Position numbers and translations under genes: made by a program. A DNA stretch of 64,000 nucleotides, taken from NCBI GenBank assembly GCA_030374765.1, contig JARGXX010000004.1:1612001-1676000 (forward strand), written 5' to 3'. Below the pieces are notes generated by a model. The model worked only from the letters and a program-made list of their open reading frames with translations. It was not told where the DNA came from and ran no database searches. Source of the stretch: Agarophyton chilense. Taxonomy: Eukaryota > Rhodophyta > Florideophyceae > Gracilariales > Gracilariaceae. Shown piece after piece: positions 35,330 through 46,302 of this stretch. The first letter of the stretch is position 1. Every line of letters begins with the position of its first letter.

Positions 35330-35960
35330 TCGTTATGCTGCTATCAGCGTGCCGTTGAAACGCTCCACCTGACCGTTGCATTGTTTATGATAGGTCGTGG
35401 TAAACACGTTTCGAATGCCCATAATGCGGCAAACGTTCTGAAAGAACTTCGCAAAGAATTGCTTCCAATTATCTGAAAACAGAACTTCTAGTGGTCCGTA
35501 TATAAATACCCAGTGTTTGATAAACGCCTGTGCGATTACGGTTGCGGTTATCCGCTTCAGCGGCACAGTCCGCACTAGCTTCGAGAAGCGGTCGGTGATT
35601 ACCAATAGGTAGCGATAACCTCGCCTTGAGCGAATCAATTCCCCTAGTATGTCGATACTGACGTATTGTAAAGGCGCTTTCGCCTGGAATAACGTCATCG
35701 GTTTCCGCTTCCTGTAAAGCTTCACGCGATTCTTCGCACATGTTGTACACAACCTCAATGTATCATGGCAGTCCATTGCCAAAGTAGGCCAGTAAAAATC
35801 TCTTCTTAGAGTCATGAACAACTTCGTTCCTCCTGGATGACCAGACAGCCTGCTGTAGTGTGCCAGATGGAGTACTCGACTCTTCAAGACGTGTGGAATC
35901 ACGATTTGATCATGCTTTTCGACATGTCTTAACAGTATTCCTCGTGAATCGAGTGAAAAA
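35330..35960 (-). pseudogene. Element 3 integrase region
   Basis: HHCC finger (LAHYSRLSGHPGGTKLF, C-T-T-C) and rve core: VSIDILGELIRSRRGYRYLL, VLFSDNWKQFFAKFFQNVC, YHKQCNGQVERFNGTL. The catalytic D, D, E order is recognisable. Confidence 0.87.
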
Positions 35961-36199
35961 GGGAGCTCCTCCCCCTCGTTAAGACGAGAGCGTATCGACG
36001 CACAAAACGTATCGGCGTGTTGCTCATTGAGGAGCTCAGTGCACGAGATTCGCTCGAGTTGAATTGAAGGTTCAGTGTCTGCTAATGCAAGGAACGGATC
36101 TGCATCCGAATAATCATCAAGGGTCTCTTCTTCTTCTTCTTCAAAAGATGGTGAATGGGTCTCCATGTAGAAGCAAGGTATCTCTTCATCGATTTCGCC

Positions 36200-38470
36200 T
36201 TGGGTTTCGCCCAGTGTTTTGAGTCGCGATAGCGCGTCAGCTTGGACATTGGCCAATCCCTTCTTATACTTCACTTCGAAATCGAATTCAGAAACGCGTA
36301 AGCGCCATCGTGTGAGACGACCAGACGGGTCTGTAATGGACAGTAACCATCGTAGAGACGAATGATCCGTGTTGACGGTAAAACGTTCTCCTTGGAGATA
36401 CGGTCGCAATGTGATTAGAGCCCAAACGACTGCAAGGCATTCCTTTTCTGAAACTGAATACTTCTTCTCAGCTGCGTTCAGCGATCTTGACCAGTAACCA
36501 ATGGGTTTGCGTTCACCATCAGGGTGTGTTTGAAAAAGGGCACACCCTACTTGGTACTCGCTAGAGTCGGTATCCACTGAGTATGGCAGGTTGGGGATGG
36601 CCAGCGTCAAGACTGGGGCTGTAATAATCTTTTTCTTCAGCGTGGCTAACGCTTCCGCTTCAGCTTGTCTGAATTGTTCCAGCTGTACTGGTTGTCCTCT
36701 ACGCAGCTTTGTGTTGAGCGGTGCCGCTATATGCGAGTATCGCGGCACGAATCGTCGGTAGATGTTGCACAAGCCGAGGTAAGAACGCAATTGCTTCTGT
36801 GTCGACGGAGGTTGTACTTCGCGGAGAGCCACTGTTTGTGCCTCTTGAATGGCAAGCTGTCCCGGCTTGATCACATGTCCTAAGTACCGGACGGTGCCAG
36901 CAAACCATTCGCATTTCTTGAACTTGAAGGTGATGCCTGCGCTCTACAGTGCTTTGAGGATCTCCTCGACATGCCGTAAATGGCTTTCCACATCCTGGGA
37001 AAAGATGATCACATCGTCCAAATAGACTAAACAAGTCTTCCACTTGTATCTTGAGAGCAAGATGTACAGAGTACGCTGGAAAGTAGCCGGTGCATTCGTT
37101 AAGCCAAAGGGCATCCTTTTGAAACGGTAGAGACCGGCGTGACACGCAAATGCGGTTTTGTCTTGGTCTTCTTCCGCTACAGGCACCTGCAAATAGCCAG
37201 AGTTGGCGTCCAACGTGGTGAACACTTTCGCTTCTCCTAAGCTGTCAATACATTCGTCCATTCGAGGCAACGGGTATGTTTCCCGAACTGTAACTGCGTT
37301 CAGTTTTCGATAATCGATACAGAATCGTAAAGAACCATCAGGTTTTGGAACCAGCACCACTGGTGAGGCCCAAGCAGATTGAGCTGCTTCGACTACTTCT
37401 TCTTCCAGCATTTTGCTGACATTCTCCTCCTCGATTTGGCGAGTTCGCGGTCCCGCTCTGTAGGGTGGTTGGGAGATGGGTCGTGACCCTGGGACCAAAT
37501 GAATGTGGTGTTCCGTAGCGGAGATCTCTCCTAGTTTTCCACTCCACATGGATGTATACTTCTTCCGCATAGACCTGAACTTCGTTCTGTAGTGTTCCGA
37601 CACATGTGCTAAGTCTAGCTCATCCACCAGGCTCTCTGGATCCTTTGCCGTTTGCAATTGATCTCCAGACGGAGTTTGCAGTTCTTCGTCTGTGTAACCG
37701 ACATGGGTTAATCCCAATACTTCTGCAGTAGAAATATGAGTAGGTACCACCACTGTGGGATGAGACAAAGCTGTTGCAACAACCTGATTCTTCGGTATCT
37801 GATAATCGTTATCGGTGAAGTTACTCACTTGTATCCAAAAGGGGCTACCAGGATCAACCTGAACAATGCCGTTAGCGACTAGCAATCCACGGGATTCGTA
37901 CATCCGAGTATGCGGTTGAATTACCACGAGTCCGTGTCGTTCTGTTCTTACTTGAACCCAAGTTTGGGTTTGCGCCTTCAGCATGGCACTCTTCGCTACT
38001 CGAATCGTCGGCGAGACACGTCCTCGGGATTTCCCGTATTCCATAGATGGTGGAAGGCGAGGTGCTTCGGGGCAACGACGCATTGGTTTGCGAACAATTG
38101 GTACCATTGATCCATCATCTAGTTCCACTAGTTTTCTTTGCGGGCGAATGGCTTCGACAATCTTGTCGCAATAATCACATCCCAGTACCACTGGTGCAGC
38201 TAACGTCTTACAGACGATGAAGTCGACTAGGACTACAAAGCGTCCCAAACGCACCACGAGTCGAACTGTTCCCATTGTCTTCACAGCATTTTTGTTGGCA
38301 TCCCAGATGTCCGGTAAAGGACCGTATCGAATACGTTCTAAGTCAGCAGGAGCGAGCTCCGATTCCCGTATAAAGTTCGGACCAGCACCTGTGTCCAGGA
38401 TAGTCAATCGACGAGATAACAGATTCCTGTCAAAGCCGATGTCGGCATAGACCTTATAGTTTCTTTTAGA
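36200..38470 (-). pseudogene. Element 3 protease, reverse transcriptase and RNase H regions
   Basis: Protease: LTILDTGAGPNFIRESEL near 38350-38410. RT: VVEAAQSAWASPVVLVPK, RFCIDYRKLNAVTV, FTTLDANSGYLQVPV, MPFGLTNAPATFQRTL, CLVYLDDVIIFSQDV. RNase H: YSVDTDSSEYQVGCALFQ, KYSVSEKECLAVVWAL, NTDHSSLRWLLSI, VQADALSRL. RT and RNase H are close to Element 2, so the two families are sisters. Confidence 0.9.
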
Positions 38471-38699
38471 CACTACAATGAGGTAACTTTCCCGTTTTGA
38501 AGGACATGTATAACGTCTCCAAGGACGATGTAACTCACAGTCAAACTGTACTCGCTTTCCGTCCGGCGGATTGATTCAGTACGGCGGAAATTTGGGAGGC
38601 CTCAAGAGAATCTTGGGCTTCCAAGCGCGGGAGCAGGGAGGCGAGCTCTCCCTGGTCAGCACTACGGGATCGACTAGTGCCGACGCCCTAGGGGCTCCC

Positions 38700-40860
38700 T
38701 CACTTAGTTTTCCGGTTGCACCGGCTTATTCGCCTCAAAGGCGCCTCTTCCTACCGGGGTTTCGGGTTGTAACACTTCAGCATTCTGAGCAACCGGCTTG
38801 TCGGTCCGGCGCATTGGTGTCTGAGAAAACCAATGTTTGGCTTTCCAATACATGCCCGCCGGTACGCGGCTCCTTTCCTCTTCTGAGAGTGCTTCATAAT
38901 TCGACATGATACGACTCAGATCCTTTGCAGGAAGCATGCATTCTGCACTCAAATGGTGTTTTCCATAACATGAATAACGTATGAAACTGTCACGACGGTT
39001 GTTCAACATAGGTTGTGAACGGTATGCCGTGCGAGTATCCACCCATCCGGGATTCCCGTTCTTAAAACCTCCTTGTGGAGGCACCGTGTAGGGACGGTAC
39101 ATAGAGCGACGGCCCTCCATAGCCATTAGGGCTTCCTCGTCCTGAGACTCCGATTGTGGGAGATCCACTGTAGGTACAGAAGAGTCCGTATATTCCATTA
39201 AATGGACCGCCTCTTCATGCGAGTCACTCCCTTTGGGTGCCAGCGACGAATCTCGCGAGTCAACTGGAGATTCCAGATGTAGTAGTTTGCTGCGGTGACT
39301 AACTCTGGCGGAGATCTTCACCTCACCCATTGAGGTTCCAAAATCCACTGAACGACGGGGGCTACCACGCGCTCTGGCCGCGTCTCCTTCAGCTTTCGCA
39401 AACTGAACTAACTCTAAGAAGGAGACTCTTCCATGCTTCTCTCGATATGGAGCTACCAACGACTTGATGCTCGGGTCCAGCCCCTCGATGTACAAGTTAA
39501 TCTTGTCCTCCGTCGAGTGAACGTTTCAACAGCGGACTGAAGCTTTGTTAAGCCTTGAGCTGTACTCAGCTTCGCCCTCCTCAGGCTTTTGGGTCACATC
39601 CCTTAGGTCCAGGATCGCCTGACGTCTCGCGTTTGAAGTCGCGAAACTGCGCAGCAAATACTGCACCGCCTCTGGCCACGAGGTAACGGCGCCTTCATCG
39701 GCTGTCAATGATCCGCATACGGAACGATATCGCTCTATAGCATAACCCTTCAGGAAGTGTGGTAGAGACACAAATGCCTGTGGTTCACTCATCTCTATAG
39801 TGTCTTCTTCGGCAACGAATCGAGTGAGAAACTCGATAACGAGAATGGGGGTTTTCCCATCAAATGTTAAATCATTAAGGCCGATCTTCAATCGTTTGAT
39901 GTGATCCTACACCTTCGCGGTTTCGCGCCCTGAGCGCTTCTTGCTCTTCACCTTCAGACGGTAGTACCTGTAATTCAGGACCTTCCGATAAAGCGGATTC
40001 GTGCACGGGAGCACCTCCAATCCTCTGTAAGGTGAACCTTTTTTTCTCATTAACTACGAAGACGTGTTCTTTATCCGAGGTCGGAACCTTCGATGGCCAT
40101 CATCACTGTCGTCGTCACCTGACGTATCTGAATCATCAGAATCATCAGTACTGGAACTGAAACCCTCTGTACTTGACGATTCATCAGTCGAATCACGTAC
40201 AGACTTCCGCTTCTTACGTCGTGACTTCGACTTCTTCGAACGAGCTTCCTCCAAAGGAGCTTTTTCCTCTTTCAGCACGACTGGTTTAGCAGCAGTCTGC
40301 GCATGAACTGCCGCGTACAGGCGTTCTAAACGAGGGTTAACTCGAGTGAGGACTTCCTCTACATCCACGGTTAAGCCGGTAGCGCATCGGGCTTATTACC
40401 GTTCCTCCCCAGTAGATGGTTCAAATCCTCACGTAGTGTTTTCACTGATGCAGAGACCTGCTTCCTATCGTCTTGACGAACGAGTGCTTGGTGCGCACTG
40501 CGTAATTGTTCGACATCAGCGATAGGAGCAGCTATCTGCGATTCCAACGCAACCATGCGCACACGCGAAGCGCTTGACTCAGACTTGAGACGACGCACTT
40601 CCCTGCGCAAATCATCCTCTTCTTGAGGTCCGACGACCTCAGGGTCAACTACGGCTTCTGTGGTGGGCTTGACTGCCGCTGCCACAGGGGCCGGTACATC
40701 CGAGAGATCTCGTTCATCATTCACCGAGCGGGTTCGCGACATCGCTTGACGATACAGCCGCTCTCTGGCCTCAACAGATGAGGCGAGCCTCGGTTTCGGG
40801 GGTGGTCCCGCAGGACCGGGGCGACCAGTACTCGACTGGCTTCGGGTCTTCGGCATCCTA
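38700..40860 (-). pseudogene. Element 3 gag region
   Basis: From 40860 down: a basic Pro/Ser-rich start (PKTRSQSSTGRPGPAGPPPK), a helical coiled-coil-like stretch, a Lys/Arg then Ser/Asp-rich linker near 40070-40260, the gag fold (VIEFLTRFVAEEDTIEMSE, YLLRSFATSNARRQ) and a knuckle-like C-Y-G-K-H-H-L-S-A-E-C near 38940-38970. Same layout as Element 2 gag. Interrupted. Confidence 0.8.
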
Positions 40861-41055
40861 GACCAAACCTGAGTCCAGGTGCGAACCAAATGGTATCTTC
40901 GACTTCTTGACCACGTGTTCAACCACAATAAATTCCGCAATTGCCGGAGGTGGTTTGATAAACAATAACTGTAGTGATTCCACTTGTTCCAAGTATCGAT
41001 ATCGATTCCACGTTCCAGGAACGAATTGTTCAGTGCAGCTGACCACAGTGGTCCT

Positions 41056-41069
41056 AAGTCGGGAGACCA
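41056..41069 (-). other. Element 3 primer-binding site
   Basis: The minus strand reads TGGTCTCCCGACTT, two bases inside the right LTR, the same 14 bases as in Element 2. Confidence 0.75.
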
Positions 41070-41071
41070 CT

Positions 41072-41738
41072 TCTATTATCCGCTCTAATGGAGAGAGCAG
41101 ACACCTGCGACAGCGTTCGGAATGCCGATGGGTCGCTTGCGGCGAAGTAAAAGGGGCGGTAGAGCTACAACACCAGCGAGCTGGAAGTGGGGTGTAAGGC
41201 CACTACTCGCCAGCGAGGGTGAACAGTGCAACTATAAAACGTTGATGGGACGTAGGTACGAGACAGCTCGTGAAGTGGTTGGGGGCTGACTATCTATTAT
41301 AGCTCGTCCGGATCTCCGGTTAAGGAATCCTAAGAGAGGAACAGAATAGTCATGATGCCCATGTTGTCTCCTTTACTTGGAGTCGGCGCTTATCTCTGGT
41401 ACACTATATACTGTGTGCTAGGGTGAGTGCCCAAATAAATATAAAAATAATACCCAGTGGTCAGCCACCAAGCCAAACCACTGTATGGGTATGGTCCCTA
41501 ATGGACGTCTAGCTAAAAAGGGTAGTAAAACCAGCCACGTGGATCGCCACTACATGCGCCGTTGCAAGCCAGGCCACTCGTGATACCACGTGTTACACTA
41601 ATGTACCCTGCCTCCTGGCATCCTACGCGGTGTGTCGTTTCATATCACAAGTTTGATGACATCACTCACTTAAGAGTTCCAACCGCGACTTCGCGAAAAA
41701 TCATCCTATCGGATTCCCCGACATAGTAGAATACTACA
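41072..41738 (-). repeat. Element 3 right LTR (its 5' LTR)
   Basis: 667 bp, aligned over its whole length with 31008-31674. It ends GAATACTACA before the GCTAT target duplicate. Confidence 0.9.
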
Positions 41739-43166
41739 GCTATACCGCTATTGCGTGCCGACGGCCAGTTAGGACCGGAGGTGCACACTGGTGGAACACG
41801 TGGACTGCACGGATGCCGACGCTCGAGGGCGAGGCGTGCCACACGTGGTCCGGATTCTACCTAATGGTTAGTATTATTTAGTAGTTTTCAGTATTTATTT
41901 AGCTACGCTATCGCTATTTAGTGTCTATGTTTTGGGCGCGCACCCACTGTCAGGGGCCGCGCGCCACACTACTTAGGAGGTTGAGCACTACTCCCCAGTA
42001 AACACCCTCTTGGGAGATCCCAAGGAGGGAGTCTTGGCTCTGAAGTTTTCGCCTTCGGCGCGTCTTCACCGCATACTGCGTGAGTGCCCGTCGCACGTTA
42101 GTTCATCCACCCCTCTGTCGACCAGAGTGCTACCAGAACCGTGGGTTCATATTTAATCGCCGACACTTGTCGTAGTCTCGCCCCTATATAGGGTTTCGCC
42201 CCCGTTTCCTCTTGTTCTTCTTTTTGGCTGTCGTGAGTGGCCGCCTCACTCACCTCGCTCGTTCACCTCATACGAGTGCTTCCTCGCACCCTTTCCGACA
42301 ATCGCCGTGGTACCGCTCCGCCTAGGACTGGTCACACCCCGGACTGTGCCATGCTCACCTAAGCACTCTAGGTATATCCCACCGGATTGGCCTCGGTCTT
42401 ACACCCGACTCCGTCGTGCCTTTCCAGAGTGGCTCTTTTTCTGTGCTCCGCTGGGACGCGTTTCCTCCCCCTGAGGCGTGTCTCTCAAGAGAGGAAGATC
42501 CCGAACATCATCGTGGTGTCTCCGCTCCAAGCGTTGTCCTACAGGAGTTGCAAGGCCCTAGTCGCCAACGAGGGTGGTTGGTACTATAGAACGTACAACC
42601 ACTTGTTTTAGCTTGTCTGGATCTTCGGTTAAGGAATTCTGAAGAGAGGAACAAGTGAATTGTGAATTCGTTTGTTATTTCCTTTAATTTGGAGTCGGCG
42701 CTCTCCTCTGTGCTGTAAGTACGGTTCACAGTGGTGAGCGCCGCACATAATAATATCTAGATATAAACTTGGTTAGCAGATTAACCCCTATATAGTATGG
42801 GGTAATGGTTGTAACGTGGCGACCAATAATCTAATATGCGCCGTTTCCAATCCGGTATTTCCCCACAAAGGGTATAATCGGATGCGCTGTTGCAGACCGA
42901 AATCTCACGTCTAACATACCACCTCACGGACCATCTGCAGGGTGTCGCTTCATAACTTCATCCTATCCGTTGCACTCACTTATGAGTATCATCATAATTA
43001 GCCAAAAAAATCTTCCATCGATATTCCGACAGTGCAGAATACAACAATGTTTATATCTCATTTCATCTATCAAAGCCATTCAGTAACGAAAAAGGCTTAT
43101 GTTTGCCGAAGTTTACTGTAAGATCTAGCCCACAGCGTCACACCCAAAAATGGAGCCCACAAATAC

Positions 43167-44050
43167 CAACAGTACGGTCATGTTAGAGCATGCTAATATC
43201 TCCCGCTGTCGGCTCTTGACGACGTTTGAATACTTTTGACCTTTCCTTTTACGTTGACACTGAAGTACCTTAACGCCTCAATTTGAATATCATTATATAA
43301 CTGCTCTTGATTTGACCTTCACAATAATTGTTACGGAAACACCTGTACTGAAATTCCAAGTTGACTATGAACACTGCAAGGGCGAGAAAAACTACAAATC
43401 AAAATTCAAAGACAGCTCTGGCAAAAAAGATTACTTTCATGCATGCAACTTTGAAAACCACCGCTAGCGCGGAGGAAGAAAAAACGCACTGTAAAACACA
43501 ATAGAACACAATGTAACCATGACAGCGCCAGTGCTGCAGATTAACAGAAAACGAAATGGTTAAGCTTCCTCGCCAAAACACAACATGTCAGTTGCGTAAT
43601 TGGGTTCAAATACATACGACGGCCTTCAAAACAACCATTTAGTGGAACGAACAGAGACACCAAAAGTCATAAATAGTGATCACATTACTAACGTTGGTTC
43701 GGATAGAAAAAATGAACGTATCGGTTCACAAAAACAGTTGTTCGAGGTATATTAAGAATATGAAGAGGAAATGTGCCAAAGTCGTGGTAAAACGACATCT
43801 TACTGGAAAGAAAATGGTTCGGATATTATGTAGTACATCAGCAGTGAAGATCAACTAGCCTGACTGTCCCAAAAGGGACTATAATTCTTTACGGAAAGAA
43901 GCGTGCAGGAGGTAAAATTTCCGTCTATATGGAATCTTAATGAAGAAGAGAAGGGTGCGACTTCCACACTTTTTCATTGCTGTCATTAGAGCTAAATCTC
44001 TTGATTTCAATGACAGATACATGGGCTTTAAAGAAGCTTAGTGTTCCGGA
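43167..44050. other. Non-coding part of the piggyBac element
   Basis: AT-rich DNA between the nest and the C-terminal end of the transposase. No motif-bearing frame, RNA or further repeat is seen. By position it is the 3' side of the piggyBac element, continuous with 20591-20808. Confidence 0.5.
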
Positions 44051-46000
44051 CTACATTCTAAAAGGTAGTCCTGCGTTTTTTAGTGATGTCGTAGATAATA
44101 TTTTCCGGTGTCGACGACTTTCATCACCACGCATAAGCTTACACAAATAGCATGTTTTCTGTTGCTTGTCTTTGGTTTCAAGCAGAAGATGTAAAGGTTT
44201 TTTCGCACCCATATCTCCCGTTGACGAGGATACTTGTGACAAAAAAGCTCGTCTTGAATATTTGAACTATATCAACGAAAGTGCAAGTTTTCCCGCCAGG
44301 ATTCGCTTGACAATGCAAAATCCATCTTTTGATGAAGAAGCTTAGAGTATGGCATACCCATTAAGTGTACTCGCATTACTCAAGAAAGTGAAAACATTCA
44401 TTGGCACGCGTCTCTCTTTTCGCGTGATCCGGTTTGTAGAACGCAATTGATCATAACGATCAACACCGTTCATAAAAATATTGTATGCCACAATCACGGA
44501 TGGCCCTTCAAACTTTTTTGTGTAGTATCTCCTCTCATGTCTATCGCAAAAGTGGAGCCAAATCATGCACACATTCGATACTATGAGAACTTGGTTCAAC
44601 AATACGAGCGTAAGGCGTGCGTGGAAGGTCGTAGATGTAGAACACCACATTCCTACGGTCCTTGAATACAATGTATCCTGGATTCGCTGCAACATTGGCT
44701 TGAGAGTCTGGTTGACGAGATTTGTCGTACGCCTGGCAAAGAACCCAAGAGCCACGGGGTCGTAACTGCAAGCATTCAAGAGACTCTTTTACATCTGCGC
44801 GATTGATACGATCGATTTAATTCAGCCTTACCGTCTTTAAAACTTTCAACTTTTTGTCTGTCATAACACTATTCTGTTGCGCAAGTACGTGCTTTGTGTA
44901 AAAATTATTCATAACTACGAGTCATTCTTGTTCTCCTGTTACTGCTGCTTGACAATGATGGGTCACTAGAATACACCGTAAAGCGGAAACACTTGACATA
45001 TTGATGTGACTGCCATCCATTGTGCGCTTAAACACCCCTCGAAACGTACAAAATATTATAGTATACGCCACTGAAGGCCGAACTTTTGTTTGGTTTCCAG
45101 AACCATTATCCCAAATGGTATTGATATATGCATAGTTCCATGCCGCAACTACATAGAGTCGGATACCAAATCTGACTGGTTTTGGTTTCATATATGATAT
45201 TTCTGCCGTTATACCCTTGCACCGTATGGTATTTTCATCCAAATTGCTTACGCCCACTGGCATAGTAATTGAACTTGTGTTTCTCAAGAAGTGCTAAAAC
45301 ATTATTCTCTAATTCCATAAGGGATCCTTCACCACTGTACTATGCTCATAGGAGAAATAAAGTCTCAATGAAATGTGTATATCTTGGTATCGATTGCTAG
45401 AAATTGGTTTTTGAAAGTGTTTTGGTCCGCAGAACATCTTTTTTGCTCCAGTAGTCGTTGATACATATCATTCGTGAAAGAGATGTTGCTTTGTCTAGGC
45501 CAAAAAATGCTCTAAGCTCTAAAGGTGTGAGAGCTCTCTTCCCTCGATTGAGAAGAACTTTGTTTGTCCGAGCTTTTATAAATTCCATGAATGAATTGTC
45601 AAGGAATACGTTTGTAAGTCTTACTTTCTTTTCTTCGCTGTGCAGTTGCACAATACCAGTTTTCAAATTTTGAAGACCTGACCTGGATGTCCACTTTTGA
45701 CAGTATGACCAGTTCTTGATTTGATTGACATCCACTGGAAGTAGAGAACTAATTTCAAAATATTCTTTTATTTCTTCTTGTTGCGGGTAAGATGTTCTTC
45801 ATTACATACAGCATGCGTAGGTTTGGTGTCTGAATCATCGGGCGACAGAACGAAACTGTTGTTGTTAATGTTGGTACTGCTTTGAACAATGTTGTCACGA
45901 ATCTGTTTGTATGTTTGGCCGTTATGCAGAGACCTATGCTGGGGTGTTTTGGTATGAAAAAGAACAAAACGAAACCGTGTTACAAAATAATAAAACCATC
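44051..46000 (-). pseudogene. piggyBac transposase (DDE_Tnp_1_7 type), decayed
   Basis: Read from 46000 down, four blocks in different frames give the family in order. First is ELRAFFGL...MICINDYWSKKDVLRTKT (45397-45735), the N-terminal G-x-x-x-x-(I/L)-x-D-Y-W signature. Next is NLDENTIRCKGITAEISYMKPKP...VRFGIRLYVV (44922-45287), carrying the D-E-x-x-x-x-(F/R)-K-G signature. Next is VAYNIFMNGVDRYDQLRSTNR (44342-44779), the Y-N-x-x-M-x-G-V-D-x-x-D-Q signature with the last catalytic Asp. Last is a C-terminal Cys-rich piece with C-Y-L-C (44051-44242). At least three frame changes separate them, so it is no longer functional. Transposases of this family cut and paste at TTAA. Confidence 0.8.
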
Positions 46001-46302
46001 TCTTCGGCGTACAAGCTAGTTACACTCGGGTTCGTTTTCTTTTTGATAGTACTATGTTCTGAGAAAGTCAATCAATTGCCACTATTGTGTGAAAAAGATC
46101 ATTACCTCATGTGACTGGGAGTTGTCTTATCCAATCATCGCACACCGCTTATATCCGATATATATGTATGTAATTAAAGTATGTGGCACAACAAGTGCCT
46201 GCAATTGCTCAAGATGGTACAAAAAATTGGTATGAGCCTATCGGATTTATTTTTTTTTTTAAAAAAATAAATATGTTAATGATTTGGGAGTGAAAAGGTT
46301 AA

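Larger units (their letters stand above)
31008..41738 (-). mobile_element. Element 3: chromodomain Ty3/gypsy LTR element (broken), inserted in Element 2
   Basis: 10,731 bp on the minus strand. Target duplication GCTAT is perfect (31003-31007, 41739-41743). Both LTRs are 667 bp and differ at about 34 sites by eye, near 5 percent. Order: 5' LTR (right), primer-binding site, gag, protease, RT, RNase H, integrase, linker, chromodomain, repeat zone, antisense frame, 3' LTR (left). Roughly eight or nine breaks in gag-pol. LTR divergence equals that of its host Element 2, so the two insertions followed each other closely. Confidence 0.93.
21884..42543 (+). mobile_element. Element 2: chromodomain Ty3/gypsy LTR element (broken), host of Element 3
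   Basis: Order on the plus strand: LTR, primer-binding site, gag, protease, RT, RNase H, integrase, chromodomain, antisense frame, polypurine tract, LTR. Target duplication GGAGT is perfect at 21879-21883 and 42544-42548. The LTRs differ by about 43 of 885 positions by eye, near 5 percent. The coding region is close to whole length with roughly five breaks, one of which could lie where the family normally shifts or reads through between gag and pol. Element 3 sits inside its 3' LTR. Without that insert the element is about 9.9 kb. Confidence 0.92.
30909..42543 (+). repeat. Element 2 polypurine tract and 3' LTR, split by Element 3
   Basis: AGGAGGGGGATA precedes TGTAGGGCAATG at 30921. The LTR runs 30921-31007, is interrupted by Element 3 (31008-41738) and its GCTAT duplication (31003-31007, 41739-41743), and resumes 41744-42543, ending GTCCTACA before GGAGT. 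Confidence 0.92.
21762..43046 (-). repeat. Old LTR of the Element 3 family, interrupted by Element 2
   Basis: The left part, 21762-21883, starts TGTAGTATCCGCTCTACGG, like the Element 3 LTR start at 31008. The right part, 42549-43046, resumes the same LTR (TAGCTTGTCTGGATCTTCGG, TTTGGAGTCGGCGCTC, ...CAGAATACAACA). It is diverged from Element 3 and has no internal region, so solo-type. Flanks CTATT and ATGTT agree only in part, as expected if an old target duplication has drifted. Confidence 0.8.
20814..43161 (+). repeat. Old solo-type LTR of the Element 4 family, interrupted by later insertions
   Basis: The left part, 20814-21761, starts TGTGGGTC and tracks the Element 4 LTR (57069 onward): VNTR-like GAGGCG motifs, TTTTAATTGGTTAGTGTGCTGCT, and the CATCCGGAG block. 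The right part, 43047-43161, matches the last about 115 bases of that LTR and ends TGGAGCCCACA. The flanking duplication AATAC is perfect (20809-20813, 43162-43166). Only one LTR and no internal coding region are present, as left by LTR-LTR recombination. It is strongly diverged from Element 4, so much older. Confidence 0.85.
20591..46298 (-). mobile_element. piggyBac-type DNA transposon, split by a 22-kb nest
   Basis: The left end reads TTAA|CCCTTTCACTATCAAA (TTAA 20587-20590). The right end, reverse-complemented, reads TTAA|CCTTTTCACTCCCAAA (TTAA 46299-46302). These are inverted termini matching at about 14 of 18 sites, flanked by the TTAA that piggyBac elements target. The transposase is on the minus strand at 44051-46000. 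Without the insertion at 20814-43161 and its 5-bp duplication, the element would be about 3.4 kb, normal for the family. The pairing of two ends 25.7 kb apart is inferred from terminal matching and from the solo LTR's target duplication closing exactly inside it. Confidence 0.65.

Noticed and set aside
42387-42611. Plus-strand frame across the right end of Element 2
   Set aside because: It runs out of the LTR into flanking repeat DNA; no protein similarity.
43047-43051. ATGTT/CTATT as a true target duplication of the level-3 LTR
   Set aside because: Only three of five bases agree. The LTR limits rest on alignment, not on this pair.
43551-43563. ACGAAATGGTTAA as left end of the piggyBac element
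   Set aside because: It has the same orientation as the right end, not inverted. The properly inverted partner is at 20587.
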